64,000 nt of DNA from Bacillus cereus G9842. Its GTDB lineage: Bacteria > Bacillota > Bacilli > Bacillales > Bacillaceae_G. The stretch spans positions 1,774,001 through 1,838,000 of the forward strand of contig NC_011772.1 of NCBI RefSeq assembly GCF_000021305.1. Reading direction: 5' to 3'. A model generated the notes under the pieces. That model saw only the letters and a program-made list of their open reading frames with translations. It made no database searches and had not been told where the DNA came from. The position numbers and the translations under genes are program-made. Positions 18,917-27,668 of this stretch are shown here, in pieces (the stretch's first letter is position 1; each line of letters begins with the position of its first letter).

Positions 18917-18937
18917 ACTGAATTTTCTGTTGTTTTT

Positions 18938-18965
18938 GTATAAAGAGGGGGGACCCTCTTTATAC
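18938..18965 (+). terminator. Intercistronic hairpin without T-run
   Basis: GTATAAAGAGGG and CCCTCTTTATAC form a perfect 12-bp stem with a four-base loop between the binding-protein and ATPase genes. There is no T-run. A stabilising or partial-attenuation structure that keeps the binding protein in excess is a common arrangement. Confidence 0.7.
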
Positions 18966-19006
18966 ATATTTCTTTCATACTCACGGCTTTAAAGGGAGGG
19001 GATTTC

Positions 19007-19780
19007 GTGACACATTTGTTAGAGACGAAAAATCTTAGCGTATCTTTTGGTGAAGATCATGTTATTAAAGATGTAAATTTAACTGTCCAAAAAGGAAAAC
19101 TCATTTCTATTATCGGGCCAAATGGTGCGGGGAAGACAACATTATTTAATTTACTAAGTGGACAGATTTCACCCACAACAGGTGAAGTGTATTTTAAAGG
19201 GCAAGATATTACAAAACTATCGATTTCAGATCGAACACGCTTAGGAATCGGTCGCTCTTTTCAGCTTACAAACATATTCCCAGAATTAACGGTACTTGAA
19301 AATGTCCGTTTAAGTGTTCAATCATTCGTACAAGATTACTATAGTTTTTTCCCGAGTCCAGCAAAATTAAAGCAACAAGTTGGAGAGGCGAGACGTTTCT
19401 TAAAAACAGTATTACTTCACGAGAAAGAGAACGTATTAGCGAAAGATTTGGCACATGGAGAGAAAAGAAAGCTAGAACTTGCGATGTTATTAGCTTTAAA
19501 AACGGATGTGTTATTACTTGATGAGCCGACGGCAGGTATTTCGGTTGAGGAAGTCCCTGCTATATTACAAGTGATTGAAAATATTAAGAAACATCCAGAG
19601 AGCACAATTGTACTTATCGAACACAAAATGGATATGATACTAGGTTTGTCAGATCATCTTATCGTTTTATTTCATGGAGAGTTATTGGCTGAAGGATTGC
19701 CAGAAGAAATTATAAAAGATGAGCGTGTACAAAGTGCTTATTTAGGGGGATTATATAGTGGCACTATTACAAGTGAATAA
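19007..19780 (+). CDS. ABC importer ATPase, LivG-like
   Basis: A 257-residue ATPase with Walker A GPNGAGKTT, a Q-loop, a degenerate signature LAHGEKRKLELA, Walker B VLLLDEPTAGIS and an H-loop in IEHKMDM. LIGLGIGRSFQ-type residues and the length suit the LivG branch of HAAT-family importers. It starts with GTG after AAAGGGAGGGGA. Its 3' end overlaps the next ATPase gene by 23 bases, showing translational coupling. Confidence 0.88.
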   Translation: MTHLLETKNLSVSFGEDHVIKDVNLTVQKGKLISIIGPNGAGKTTLFNLLSGQISPTTGEVYFKGQDITKLSISDRTRLGIGRSFQLTNIFPELTVLENVRLSVQSFVQDYYSFFPSPAKLKQQVGEARRFLKTVLLHEKENVLAKDLAHGEKRKLELAMLLALKTDVLLLDEPTAGISVEEVPAILQVIENIKKHPESTIVLIEHKMDMILGLSDHLIVLFHGELLAEGLPEEIIKDERVQSAYLGGLYSGTITSE

Positions 19781-20459
19781 TATAGAAACGTATTTAGATC
19801 AGTTTCATATTTTGCAAGGAGTATCTCTTACTGTTGAGAAAGGGACGATTACTGTACTGTTTGGTAGAAACGGGGCAGGGAAAACAACGACATTACGCTC
19901 AGTTATGGGGTTTCACCGGATTGCAGATGGTGAAATTTATTATGATAGTGCAAAAGTAAGTGGATTACCTACACATTTAATTTCAAGGAAAGGAATAGGG
20001 TATGTACCAGAAAATCAAGGTATTTTTCATGATTTGACAGTAGAAGAAACATTCGCTCTTGCTAGGGGGAAAGGTGAAGAAGTAGAAGGGAAAATAGAGT
20101 GGATGCTGGAACTATTTCCGGATTTAAAGCAGTTTTGGAATAAGAAAAGTGGGCTCTTGAGCGGAGGGCAAAAGCAAATGTTGGCTATTTCAAGAGCGTT
20201 TATTAATAGTGATGGATTATTACTTATTGATGAACCGAGCAAAGGGCTATCCCCGATAATGGTGGAGAAATTAATGGTAGCTATTTTGAAGATGAAAGAG
20301 AAAACAACAGTTTTACTTGTTGAGCAAAATTTTATGATGGCTAGTCAAATTGGCGATTATTTTTACATTATGGATAACGGACGAATTGTTCATAACGGTT
20401 TTATGAATGAATTAAAAAAGGATAAGGAAATGTGTCATAAATATTTAGGAATCTCTTAA
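19758..20459 (+). CDS. ABC importer ATPase, LivF-like
   Basis: A 233-residue ATPase with Walker A GRNGAGKTT, signature LSGGQKQMLAISRA, Walker B GLLLIDEPSKGLSP and LVEQNF H-loop context, typical of LivF. It starts with GTG after AGGGGGA, within the end of the upstream ATPase gene. With the LivG-like protein it forms the heterodimeric motor. Confidence 0.88.
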   Translation: MALLQVNNIETYLDQFHILQGVSLTVEKGTITVLFGRNGAGKTTTLRSVMGFHRIADGEIYYDSAKVSGLPTHLISRKGIGYVPENQGIFHDLTVEETFALARGKGEEVEGKIEWMLELFPDLKQFWNKKSGLLSGGQKQMLAISRAFINSDGLLLIDEPSKGLSPIMVEKLMVAILKMKEKTTVLLVEQNFMMASQIGDYFYIMDNGRIVHNGFMNELKKDKEMCHKYLGIS

Positions 20460-20480
20460 CATGAACCCGAGGTGAAAAGG

Positions 20481-21341
20481 ATGGATGTGTTAATAAATTT
20501 ATTTGTAAATGGGATTTCAACAGGGATGCTCATTTTTTTGTTAGCATCAGGTCTTTCACTTATTTTCGGTCTAATGAGCGTTTTAAACTTTGCACACGGT
20601 GGTTTATTTGCGTGGGGAGCATTTACAGGTGTTTGGTTATTTAATATGACAGGAAGTTATATATTAGCTTTAGTTGGAGCAGTAGCTATGGGAATGTTCC
20701 TAGGATTTATTTTAGAAAGGTTTCTTATTAGACCAGTATATGGAAATCATGTTCGACAGCTGCTCGTTACGCTTGGAGGAATGCTCGTTCTTAGTGAGTG
20801 TATTAAAATATTTTGGGGGCCAAACCCTATTAGTGCAAAATTACCGTTATGGTTACAAGGAAGTTTTACATCCGGAGGTATTATATTAATTAAATATCGT
20901 CTATTTGTTATTTTGATTGGGATAATTATTTACATTGCACTACTATTATTACTCAAAAAGACGAAGATAGGTCTTATGATCCGTGCTGGTGTAATGGATA
21001 AAGAAATGGTTCAAGCGCTTGGTATTAATGTAAAAGCGATATTTTCTTTCGTCTTTTTATTAGGAGCAGGGATGGCAGCTTTGGGAGGATTCTTATTAGC
21101 ACCGTATTCGGGCGTTATTTTCGCCGAGATGGGCATGCAGTATGCAATTTTAGCATTTATAGTAGTAATTATCGGTGGATTAGGAAGCGTACAAGGTTCA
21201 GCTATTGCTTCTTTAATTGTCGGATTAGCTGGTGCTTTTACAGCGTATTTTATACCAGATTTATCACTTGCAATTAATATGTTAATGTTACTATTTTTCT
21301 TAATAGTGAAGCCAACTGGACTTGTTGGTGAAAAGGGGTGA
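20481..21341 (+). CDS. ABC importer permease, LivH-like
   Basis: A 286-residue permease with about eight membrane segments. NGISTGMLIFLLASGLSLIFGLMSVLNFAHG is the standard opening of LivH (its key residues lie in the first 35 positions), and AFIVVIIGGLGSVQGS is the coupling-helix region. ATG 20481 with GAGGTG six bases upstream is better than GTG 20472. Confidence 0.87.
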   Translation: MDVLINLFVNGISTGMLIFLLASGLSLIFGLMSVLNFAHGGLFAWGAFTGVWLFNMTGSYILALVGAVAMGMFLGFILERFLIRPVYGNHVRQLLVTLGGMLVLSECIKIFWGPNPISAKLPLWLQGSFTSGGIILIKYRLFVILIGIIIYIALLLLLKKTKIGLMIRAGVMDKEMVQALGINVKAIFSFVFLLGAGMAALGGFLLAPYSGVIFAEMGMQYAILAFIVVIIGGLGSVQGSAIASLIVGLAGAFTAYFIPDLSLAINMLMLLFFLIVKPTGLVGEKG

Positions 21342-21342
21342 A

Positions 21343-22344
21343 ATGGTGAACAACACATCGGACCGAATTAAAGTATACTCCGGAGTATGTATGCTCATTT
21401 GTTTAAGTGTATTTCCGTTCGTAAATGATTCACGGAGCCTGTTAATTTTGTTCACTCAAATCTTCATCTTTGCTATTTTTGCAATGAGTTTTGATGTATT
21501 GCTTGGGTATACAGGAATTGTATCGTTCGGTCATTGTATGTTCTTTGGGATAGGAGCATATGGGGTAGCGCTTTTATTTGATCGACAAGGCGTATCAATA
21601 ACGAACTTTTTAATTGGAATAGTAGCTGCAATTATCGTTTCAGCAATCGTTAGTTATATAATTGGTTTGCTTTCTTTACGATTGAAAAGTCATTTTTATG
21701 CAATGTTAACACTTGCTATTTCACAGTTGTTTTTCGTACTTGCTGAAAAATGGCGTGGGCTTACTCACGGAGGAGATGGTTTTACATTTGGGGTACCAGA
21801 AATATTCCGTGATCGTTTTACTTTTTATTATGTATCACTTGTATGTTTATGCTTCATTTTTATTCTATTACGTCTTTTTACAAAGTCTTCTATTGGGAAA
21901 GTATTAAAGGCAATTTCACAAAATGAACAACGTGTTGAAGCACTAGGATATAAAGTTCTTCAGTATAAAATTATTGCTAGTATTGTGGCAGGAGTAGTAG
22001 CTTCGATTAGTGGTGGTTTATTTGTTATTACATTACGCTTTGTCAATACGACTGTATTTTCAATTGAAATGACACTAAATGCACTCTTGATGACAATGAT
22101 TGGAGGAGTCGGAACATTAATTGGAGCTATTGCTGGATCTGGGATTATTGAATCCCTAAAATATTATTTATCAGAACTAGCGACGGAATATCCGATTTTT
22201 GAAAGATGGACGATTATTCTAGGTTTATTGTATATTATCGTGCTACTCGTTTTTCCGAAAGGATTTGTTGGGACGGTTAAGAAATTGAAGAGTTTTAAAA
22301 GGAATAAAAAGGAGAAAAGTACAGAAGTGGAGCAAAACGTGTGA
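21343..22344 (+). CDS. ABC importer permease, LivM-like
   Basis: A 334-residue permease. FAMSFDVLLGYTGIVSFGHCMFFGIGAYG and MTMIGGVGTLIGAIAGS mark the LivM family. AAAAGGGG lies directly before ATG 21343 (GTG 21346 is also possible), and the frame overlaps the stop region of the LivH-like gene. Last gene of the five-gene importer. Confidence 0.87.
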   Translation: MVNNTSDRIKVYSGVCMLICLSVFPFVNDSRSLLILFTQIFIFAIFAMSFDVLLGYTGIVSFGHCMFFGIGAYGVALLFDRQGVSITNFLIGIVAAIIVSAIVSYIIGLLSLRLKSHFYAMLTLAISQLFFVLAEKWRGLTHGGDGFTFGVPEIFRDRFTFYYVSLVCLCFIFILLRLFTKSSIGKVLKAISQNEQRVEALGYKVLQYKIIASIVAGVVASISGGLFVITLRFVNTTVFSIEMTLNALLMTMIGGVGTLIGAIAGSGIIESLKYYLSELATEYPIFERWTIILGLLYIIVLLVFPKGFVGTVKKLKSFKRNKKEKSTEVEQNV

Positions 22345-22365
22345 AAAATCAATTGTATACAAAAT

Positions 22366-22407
22366 AAAAATCCCTCTTTTATATTCGTTAAAGAGGGATT
22401 TTTATTT
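22366..22407 (+). terminator. Terminator of the liv-like operon
   Basis: AAAAATCCCTCTTT and AAAGAGGGATTTTT pair perfectly with a ten-base loop and T-rich flank. Confidence 0.9.
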
Positions 22408-22437
22408 TGAAAAAAGTTTGTAATCAAAGTCATTTTA

Positions 22438-23226
22438 TTAATCAAATAGTTCATCAGGGATATGCTTTATAAAGGTTTGATTCGTAAAAAAATGAACAGC
22501 TAAATTCTCAAGGGGAACATCTTCAATTATTACTAATGTATCATTTTTAATCGGTAAAAAAGCTATTCCTTTTCCATCAGCAATAAACTCTTCCATAAGC
22601 GAATAAGAATCCAACTGTTGAAGTTGTCGCTGAGATAGATTGTTTTCTTTTAGAAATTGTATTGTCTTATTCCTAAAAGGGCACTTTTTGTCATTGCTAA
22701 CGAAGAAAATTTCTTTTAAATAATCAATGGTACATTTTTCTTTCGCTTTTAATAAGCCTACAGAAATTGAGGTTGTGAACACTTTTTTAAACGATGCGTC
22801 AGGATAATCCTCATAAGTTATGACCATATCAACTTTTTGTTGCTGCAGTAATTTTTGCAAATGACTACTACTTTCTACATATATTTGATAATTTCTGAAA
22901 TTTACTTTAATACGCTTACTTAAATAATTTGTCAAAATAGATTGTGACGTCGCTATTATATAAGAAGAACCACTCGTTTTAATTTCATCTTTTACTTCTT
23001 CTAATAGAGTTAATATTTTATTCGTGTAATCTAATAAAATGTCACCAGCAGGTAACAAGGAAACACCTTTGTTATCTCTATGTAGTAAAGGCGTTTCTAA
23101 TTCTTGTTCTAATTTTTTGATTCGCTCAGTTACGTTCGGTTGAACATATCCTAACTCTTTAGCAGCTTTACTAATAGAACCCTCACTGGCCACAGTTTTG
23201 AATATAATAAGATCATTTATTTCCAT
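22438..23226 (-). CDS. LysR-family regulator
   Basis: A 262-residue regulator: helix-turn-helix at the N-terminus (NDLIIFKTVASEGSISKAAKELGYVQPNVTERIKKLE) and an effector domain. The start is ATG 23226 with AAGGGG nine bases before it. It is divergent from a DUF4865 gene and a tautomerase remnant; B. subtilis has a LysR gene (yusT) near a tautomerase gene (yusQ), so this arrangement is probably an old functional link. Confidence 0.87.
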   Translation of the reverse strand: MEINDLIIFKTVASEGSISKAAKELGYVQPNVTERIKKLEQELETPLLHRDNKGVSLLPAGDILLDYTNKILTLLEEVKDEIKTSGSSYIIATSQSILTNYLSKRIKVNFRNYQIYVESSSHLQKLLQQQKVDMVITYEDYPDASFKKVFTTSISVGLLKAKEKCTIDYLKEIFFVSNDKKCPFRNKTIQFLKENNLSQRQLQQLDSYSLMEEFIADGKGIAFLPIKNDTLVIIEDVPLENLAVHFFTNQTFIKHIPDELFD

Positions 23227-23346
23227 GTATCTCAGCCCCTTATGCACTATCATTATAAATGATACCAAACATAATTTATACCTATTTTACGTTAGCCGCT
23301 TATCGATTTATCATAATGTATATAAGATTGAAAGCGAGTGATAAAC

Positions 23347-23895
23347 ATGATTGGAATGCAATATAAGGTCATTCTTCCAAAGGATTATGACATGGAAATT
23401 ATTAAGAAAAGGGTAAAGGATAATGGCTATAAAACTGATGGTTTCCAAGAACTAAATTTTAAAGCTTATTTAATTACGGAAACGGAGAAAGACGGGAATT
23501 TTTATAACTGCTATGCACCTTTATATATTTGGAATGGTCATGAAGGGATGAATAAATTTACCTTTGAAGGGTATTACGATAATATTTTACAATCGTTTGG
23601 GTGGCAACAAATACATATAGGTGTTCCGTTAGTTGTTAATCTAAGTGATGGATTTAAGAAAAGTAGATATGTTGTTGAATATGCAGGAAGTATTTCTCAA
23701 AGTAAAACGTTGATTGGGACTCAATTAAACACGATAAATGAAAATGTACAAAACAATGAAAAGTGTTTAGGGAATGTAATCGTTTATAATCCGGATAAAT
23801 GGGGATACAGTAGGTTTGAGTTTTATGAAGAGAAGCCTGAAATGGTAACAAATAAAGGTGTTACAGTATATGAGATTTTGCACATTTCACGATGA
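23347..23895 (+). CDS. DUF4865 family protein
   Basis: A 182-residue protein of the DUF4865 type (MQYKVILPKDYDMEIIKKRV at the start; NCYAPLYIWNGHEGMNKFTFEGYYDNI; SFGWQQIHIGVPL). It has no signal peptide or membrane segment. The function is unknown; genes of this type commonly sit beside LysR regulators and tautomerases. ATG 23347 is seven bases after GAGTGAT. Confidence 0.75.
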   Translation: MIGMQYKVILPKDYDMEIIKKRVKDNGYKTDGFQELNFKAYLITETEKDGNFYNCYAPLYIWNGHEGMNKFTFEGYYDNILQSFGWQQIHIGVPLVVNLSDGFKKSRYVVEYAGSISQSKTLIGTQLNTINENVQNNEKCLGNVIVYNPDKWGYSRFEFYEEKPEMVTNKGVTVYEILHISR

Positions 23896-23937
23896 AATTT
23901 TGTTGTATATTAAAAATAAGAAAAGGAATGAAAGTCT

Positions 23938-24006
23938 ATGCCTTTTGTGAAGGTTTATTATCCTGAAAATAAATTAAAACAAAGAAGAGCTGAAAAAGAT
24001 AAGTGA
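23938..24006 (+). pseudogene. N-terminal remnant of a tautomerase gene
   Basis: MPFVKVYYPENKL is the canonical start of the 4-oxalocrotonate-tautomerase-like family (the catalytic N-terminal proline is residue 2 of the gene product), but the frame then reads KQRRAEKDK and stops after 22 codons, while family members are about 120-130 residues. The rest of the gene is missing, so this looks like a left boundary of the accessory island. Confidence 0.7.
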
Positions 24007-24412
24007 ATGTAGCCTATATAAATGTAACTACAGCTAAAACCTCTGAAGATGTGACCTAAAGTAAGCGATATCTACAGTGGAGATGGTTTTTCTATTTTTT
24101 TAATCATAACTTACAGAATTATTCTTTTGAATAAGACGTCTTTCACCAGTGTTAATTGGTTCAATATCTTATAAAATAATGTATAGTAAATTAAAAACTA
24201 AAAGTGGAGTAAACATATGGACAAAAATCGGAGTTGAAAATGGAATATTATAAGGTTAGTTTTATAAAAATGAAGACTATAGTTCTATTATTGTTAGTAA
24301 ATTCTAAATAGTAAATTACATTTTAGCTTACTGAACAAGTGATAATCCCCATGCCCAGTAAGCTAAAAAAATTATAAATTTGTACATCAAAATTCCGGGC
24401 GTTTTGTAAGGT
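24007..24412. other. Unassigned junction region with 13-bp inverted repeat
   Basis: There is no convincing gene in about 400 bases. TTTTAGCTTACTG (24321-24333) is repeated inverted as CAGTAAGCTAAAA (24356-24368) around a 22-base loop. It could be a 3'-end hairpin for the minus-strand dioxygenase gene or a relic of a mobile element end. Confidence 0.5.
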
Positions 24413-25171
24413 TTACACCAACCCCACTTTATGGAAGCCTATTAATCGTTTACGTCTATTGTCTGCTCTAGCCAATACATGCTCAGGAACCCTATAATTT
24501 AAGAGGGGATAAAATGACTGAGAAATATAAGATTTACTATAAACAACTTGCTGTACGATTCTTGGTTTTTGATTAAGGTTTAAACCGCCACGGTGCCAAA
24601 CCTGATTGTTAAAAATTAGACAATCACCAGCTTTTGCTTTAAAAGTCACGGGTTTTTTTCCATTATAAACAGGGAGTTCTTGTTTAGTGTCTGGAAATTT
24701 ACCGCTTCTATGGCTACCAGGAACTAATTGTGTAGGTCCCATATCTTCCTCAACATCCGCGAGATAGTATAGACAGTTGACAATAAATACTGGCATTTGA
24801 ATATTATTATCCCAATCAACATTTTTTGGAAGTGGGAAAAACATTTCATCATCAATTAAATCGATATGCCATTGATCTATTCCTGTTCTTCTAGGGGTCT
24901 TAATTGCATTCATACTACGCAAATGACAATTATCCCCTAAAATTGCTTCGACTAAATTAATAACTGGAGGCAAATCGATTAAATTTTCAAAGACTTCACC
25001 ACGTTCGAACATCATACCACGAAAAATAGGAGCGTACCCATTCCTTGGACCTCGAAAAGCTTCTTCAACCCCGGTATTCAATAAATTGATTTGGTCTTCA
25101 TTTAGAACATTACTCATAAAAACAAAGCCATCACTATGAAATTGTTTCACTTTATCACTTAGATCATGCAT
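24413..25171 (-). CDS. Phytanoyl-CoA dioxygenase (PhyH)-family Fe(II)/2-oxoglutarate oxygenase
   Basis: A 252-residue double-stranded beta-helix oxygenase. The iron triad is His102-x-Asp104 (QWHID) and His193 (VWHRGG), and Arg204 (KPRIVQQ) would bind 2-oxoglutarate. PhyH members hydroxylate lipids and many natural products. It lies divergent to the biosynthetic operon, with which it shares the 25172-25800 control region, so it may hydroxylate the product or a precursor. RBS AGGGGGA. Confidence 0.85.
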   Translation of the reverse strand: MHDLSDKVKQFHSDGFVFMSNVLNEDQINLLNTGVEEAFRGPRNGYAPIFRGMMFERGEVFENLIDLPPVINLVEAILGDNCHLRSMNAIKTPRRTGIDQWHIDLIDDEMFFPLPKNVDWDNNIQMPVFIVNCLYYLADVEEDMGPTQLVPGSHRSGKFPDTKQELPVYNGKKPVTFKAKAGDCLIFNNQVWHRGGLNLNQKPRIVQQVVYSKSYISQSFYPLLNYRVPEHVLARADNRRKRLIGFHKVGLV

Positions 25172-25249
25172 AAAATATTTCCCCCTGAATCCTAGAGTTT
25201 TTTATAATTTCCTATTGCTGAAGATAATTATTAGATAAAAAATTCACTT

Positions 25250-25279
25250 TACTGTTCAATAAAAACTAATATAACAGTA
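25250..25279. promoter_or_regulatory. Inverted repeat TACTGTT-N16-AACAGTA
   Basis: Perfect 7-bp half-sites 16 bases apart. On the minus strand they enclose TTGAAC, a possible -35 box for the PhyH gene, so this may be an operator for it. Confidence 0.4.
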
Positions 25280-25286
25280 CAAAAAA

Positions 25287-25302
25287 ATGCAACCGATTGC
25301 AT
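25287..25302. promoter_or_regulatory. LacI-family-type palindrome
   Basis: ATGCAA-CCGA-TTGCAT is a perfect 6-bp palindrome of the type recognised by LacI-family sugar regulators. It lies between the PhyH gene and the biosynthetic operon. Confidence 0.45.
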
Positions 25303-25679
25303 TTTGGAGGGGAGGAAGGTTTATTTAGAAAAAACATATTCTATCATCTCCGCCTCTTGGATGAAAGTGTTTTCATTCCACCTTCGGTAATTAGTCTAAC
25401 ATTATTTTTGGTAAAAATAAACAAGAGTAGTAACTTCAATTGTTTATTTTTCGAGTTTGATTTTTTTGAAAAGTATGTTTGATGAAGTAACAGGCAGTAA
25501 ATATTATGAAAATATCTTGATTTATAAGCTTTTTGTATATTTTTCACAAAAAAATAATAGTAAAGAAGTTAATGTAGAAGTAGATATTGAATTATTATTA
25601 GAATATTTAATTTATTTATCAGGTTGCGTTTTGTTTTGTTGGATAATTCATAATTAGATAAAAATAGTAAAAAAATGTA

Positions 25680-25731
25680 TTTACAATTTATAGTAATAGG
25701 TTTATAATCCATAACTGTGCAAACGTTTTCT
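25680..25731 (+). promoter_or_regulatory. Promoter of biosynthetic operon with cre-like site
   Basis: TTTACA (25680-25685), 17 bases, and a perfect TATAAT (25703-25708). TGCAAACGTTTTCT (25718-25731) follows and fits the CcpA cre consensus TGWAANCGNTNWCA at most positions. It would cover the transcription start, predicting carbon catabolite repression or control by a LacI-family protein. Confidence 0.7.
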
Positions 25732-25800
25732 TTTCTGGTTCGAATTTTAAGAATCAATAAAATATTTGCTTAGTAAAATACATACGAAAGGATGAGATAG

Positions 25801-26586
25801 GTGAAAGTAGTTATTCTTTGTGGTGGTTTTGGAACGAGAATGCAATCGCATAAAGATAATATTCCTAAACCGATGATTACGATAGGGGACAAGCCAATAT
25901 TATGGCACATTATGAAATACTATTCTTCATGGGGACATAATGAATTTATTTTATGTTTAGGTTATCAAGGGTGGAAAATAAAAGAGTATTTCATGAATTA
26001 TAAGTTAATCAATAGTGATTTTTCAATTTCTCTTAATCAGCCCAATGATATTCAATACCATAATAGATTGAGTGAGGAAGATTGGAAAATTACGATGGTA
26101 GAAACAGGTTTAGATTCAATGACAGGGAGTCGTATTAAACAAATTCAAAAGTATATTGGAGATGATTCAACCTTTATGCTTACTTATGGAGATGGAGTTT
26201 GTAATCTTAATATTAATCGTCAATTGGACTTTCATCATTCACATGGAAAAATACTAACTGTTACAGGTATTTCAAGAACAGGGCAGTATGGGGAGTTGCA
26301 ATGTGACAGTGAGGGGCATGTAACAGAGTTTCAAGAAAAACCTCAAGTTGCTGATGCAAAAATTTCTGGTGGATATTTCATTTGTAACAGAGGGATTTTT
26401 GAATATCTAGACAATGATAAAGAATTAGTATTTGAAAAAGAACCGCTACAAAAATTAATGGGAAATAAACAAATGATGGTATATAACCATAGTGATTTTT
26501 GGGGAAGTATGGATACATATAAAGATCAATTAACTTTAAATCAAATGTATGAAAATATGGAGGCACCTTGGAAATTATGGAATTAA
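25801..26586 (+). CDS. rfbF: Glucose-1-phosphate cytidylyltransferase
   Basis: A 261-residue nucleotidyltransferase making CDP-glucose from CTP and glucose-1-phosphate. The N-terminal LCGGFGTRMQSHKDNIPKPM is the nucleotide-binding signature; LTYGDGVCNLNI carries the metal-binding Asp; ISGGYFICNRGIF and FWGSMDTYKDQ complete the RfbF pattern. It starts with GTG after AAAGGATGAG and is the first gene of the operon. Its end overlaps the next gene. Confidence 0.93.
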   Translation: MKVVILCGGFGTRMQSHKDNIPKPMITIGDKPILWHIMKYYSSWGHNEFILCLGYQGWKIKEYFMNYKLINSDFSISLNQPNDIQYHNRLSEEDWKITMVETGLDSMTGSRIKQIQKYIGDDSTFMLTYGDGVCNLNINRQLDFHHSHGKILTVTGISRTGQYGELQCDSEGHVTEFQEKPQVADAKISGGYFICNRGIFEYLDNDKELVFEKEPLQKLMGNKQMMVYNHSDFWGSMDTYKDQLTLNQMYENMEAPWKLWN

Positions 26587-27668
26587 CTAAAGACTTGTCT
26601 ATATTTAAAGGGAAAAAGGTACTTGTTACTGGGGATACAGGATTTAAAGGTGCATGGCTTTGTATGTGGTTAGATATGTTAGGTGCAGATGTTGTCGGAT
26701 ATTCACTACCTCCTGATAAAAAAGATTGTCTTTACAATATATTAGGTTTAGAGGAAAGGATTTTACATATTGATGGAGACATACTAGATTTAGAACATCT
26801 AAAAGAAGTTTTCAGAAAACAAAATCCAGAATTTGTTTTTCATCTGGCTGCTCAACCACTTGTAGGAGTTTCGTATACAGAACCCAAACGCACTTTTGAT
26901 GTTAATGTAATTGGTTCAGTGAATTTGTTAGAAGTTGTTCGTCACAATAAGTCGGTTAAGTCGGTAGTATATGTTACGTCTGATAAGTGCTATAAAAATA
27001 AAGAATGGTTATGGGGGTATAGGGAAAATGATGAATTAGGAGGAGGAGATCCTTATAGCGTTTCTAAAGCAGCTGCAGAGCTAATATTTACTGCATATAT
27101 AGATGCTTATTTTTCTGAGGACAGTAAAATTGGTTTAGCGAGTGCGAGAACAGGAAATGTAATTGGTGGAGGAGATTGGGCGGAGGGGCGAATTATACCT
27201 GACTGTGTTAGAGCTCTTTCAGCGAAAAAAGTAATTGAATTAAGAAAGCCCTATGCTTTTAGACCTTGGCAGCATGTACTTGACGTATTGTATGGTTATT
27301 TGCTACTAAGTATAAATTTGTTTCACAACCCTAAAAAGTATAGTGGAAGTTGGAACTTTGGGCCAACTAATACTTCCATTTTACCAGTACAAAGATTAGT
27401 AGAAACGTTTATTGATAATTGGGGGAACGGGTCCTATAACTCCGAAAATTATAATGAAAATTTTTATGAATCTAATAGTCTAAGTGTTAATTCTGAAAAA
27501 GCTGTTTATCAATTAAAGTGGAATTCAAAATGGGATTTTAATCGTACAGTTAGTGAAACAGTAAACTGGTATAAAAATTTTGAAGAAGGTAAGGATGCTT
27601 ATCATTTCACGTTAGAACAAATTCAGGCATATATGAAAATACATAAAGAAAGGGAAGTGAAACCTTGA
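26568..27668 (+). CDS. rfbG: CDP-glucose 4,6-dehydratase
   Basis: A 366-residue short-chain dehydrogenase/reductase that converts CDP-glucose to CDP-4-keto-6-deoxyglucose. VTGDTGFKGAWLCMWL binds NAD, VTSDKCYKN contains the Ser/Thr region, and DPYSVSKAAAE is the catalytic YxxxK. The start is TTG 26568 (GGAGG four bases before) or ATG 26577. No later enzyme of a 3,6-dideoxy or amino sugar pathway is encoded in the operon. Confidence 0.92.
   Translation: MEIMELTKDLSIFKGKKVLVTGDTGFKGAWLCMWLDMLGADVVGYSLPPDKKDCLYNILGLEERILHIDGDILDLEHLKEVFRKQNPEFVFHLAAQPLVGVSYTEPKRTFDVNVIGSVNLLEVVRHNKSVKSVVYVTSDKCYKNKEWLWGYRENDELGGGDPYSVSKAAAELIFTAYIDAYFSEDSKIGLASARTGNVIGGGDWAEGRIIPDCVRALSAKKVIELRKPYAFRPWQHVLDVLYGYLLLSINLFHNPKKYSGSWNFGPTNTSILPVQRLVETFIDNWGNGSYNSENYNENFYESNSLSVNSEKAVYQLKWNSKWDFNRTVSETVNWYKNFEEGKDAYHFTLEQIQAYMKIHKEREVKP

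Larger units (their letters stand above)
25172..25800. other. Control region between PhyH gene and biosynthetic operon
   Basis: About 630 very AT-rich bases. They hold a TACTGTT-N16-AACAGTA inverted repeat, a LacI-type palindrome, and the operon promoter with a cre-like site (each listed separately). Short open frames in it lack clear ribosome binding sites and recognisable domains. Confidence 0.6.

Noticed and set aside
24239..24310. 23-codon frame MEYYKVSFIKMK... as a small peptide gene
   Set aside because: Too short, no clear ribosome binding site and no known relatives; it may be chance in a degenerate junction.
25297..25657. Short reading frames of about 60 codons in the control region
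   Set aside because: TTG or weak ATG starts without good ribosome binding sites, extremely AT-rich, no recognisable domain, and they run through palindromes.
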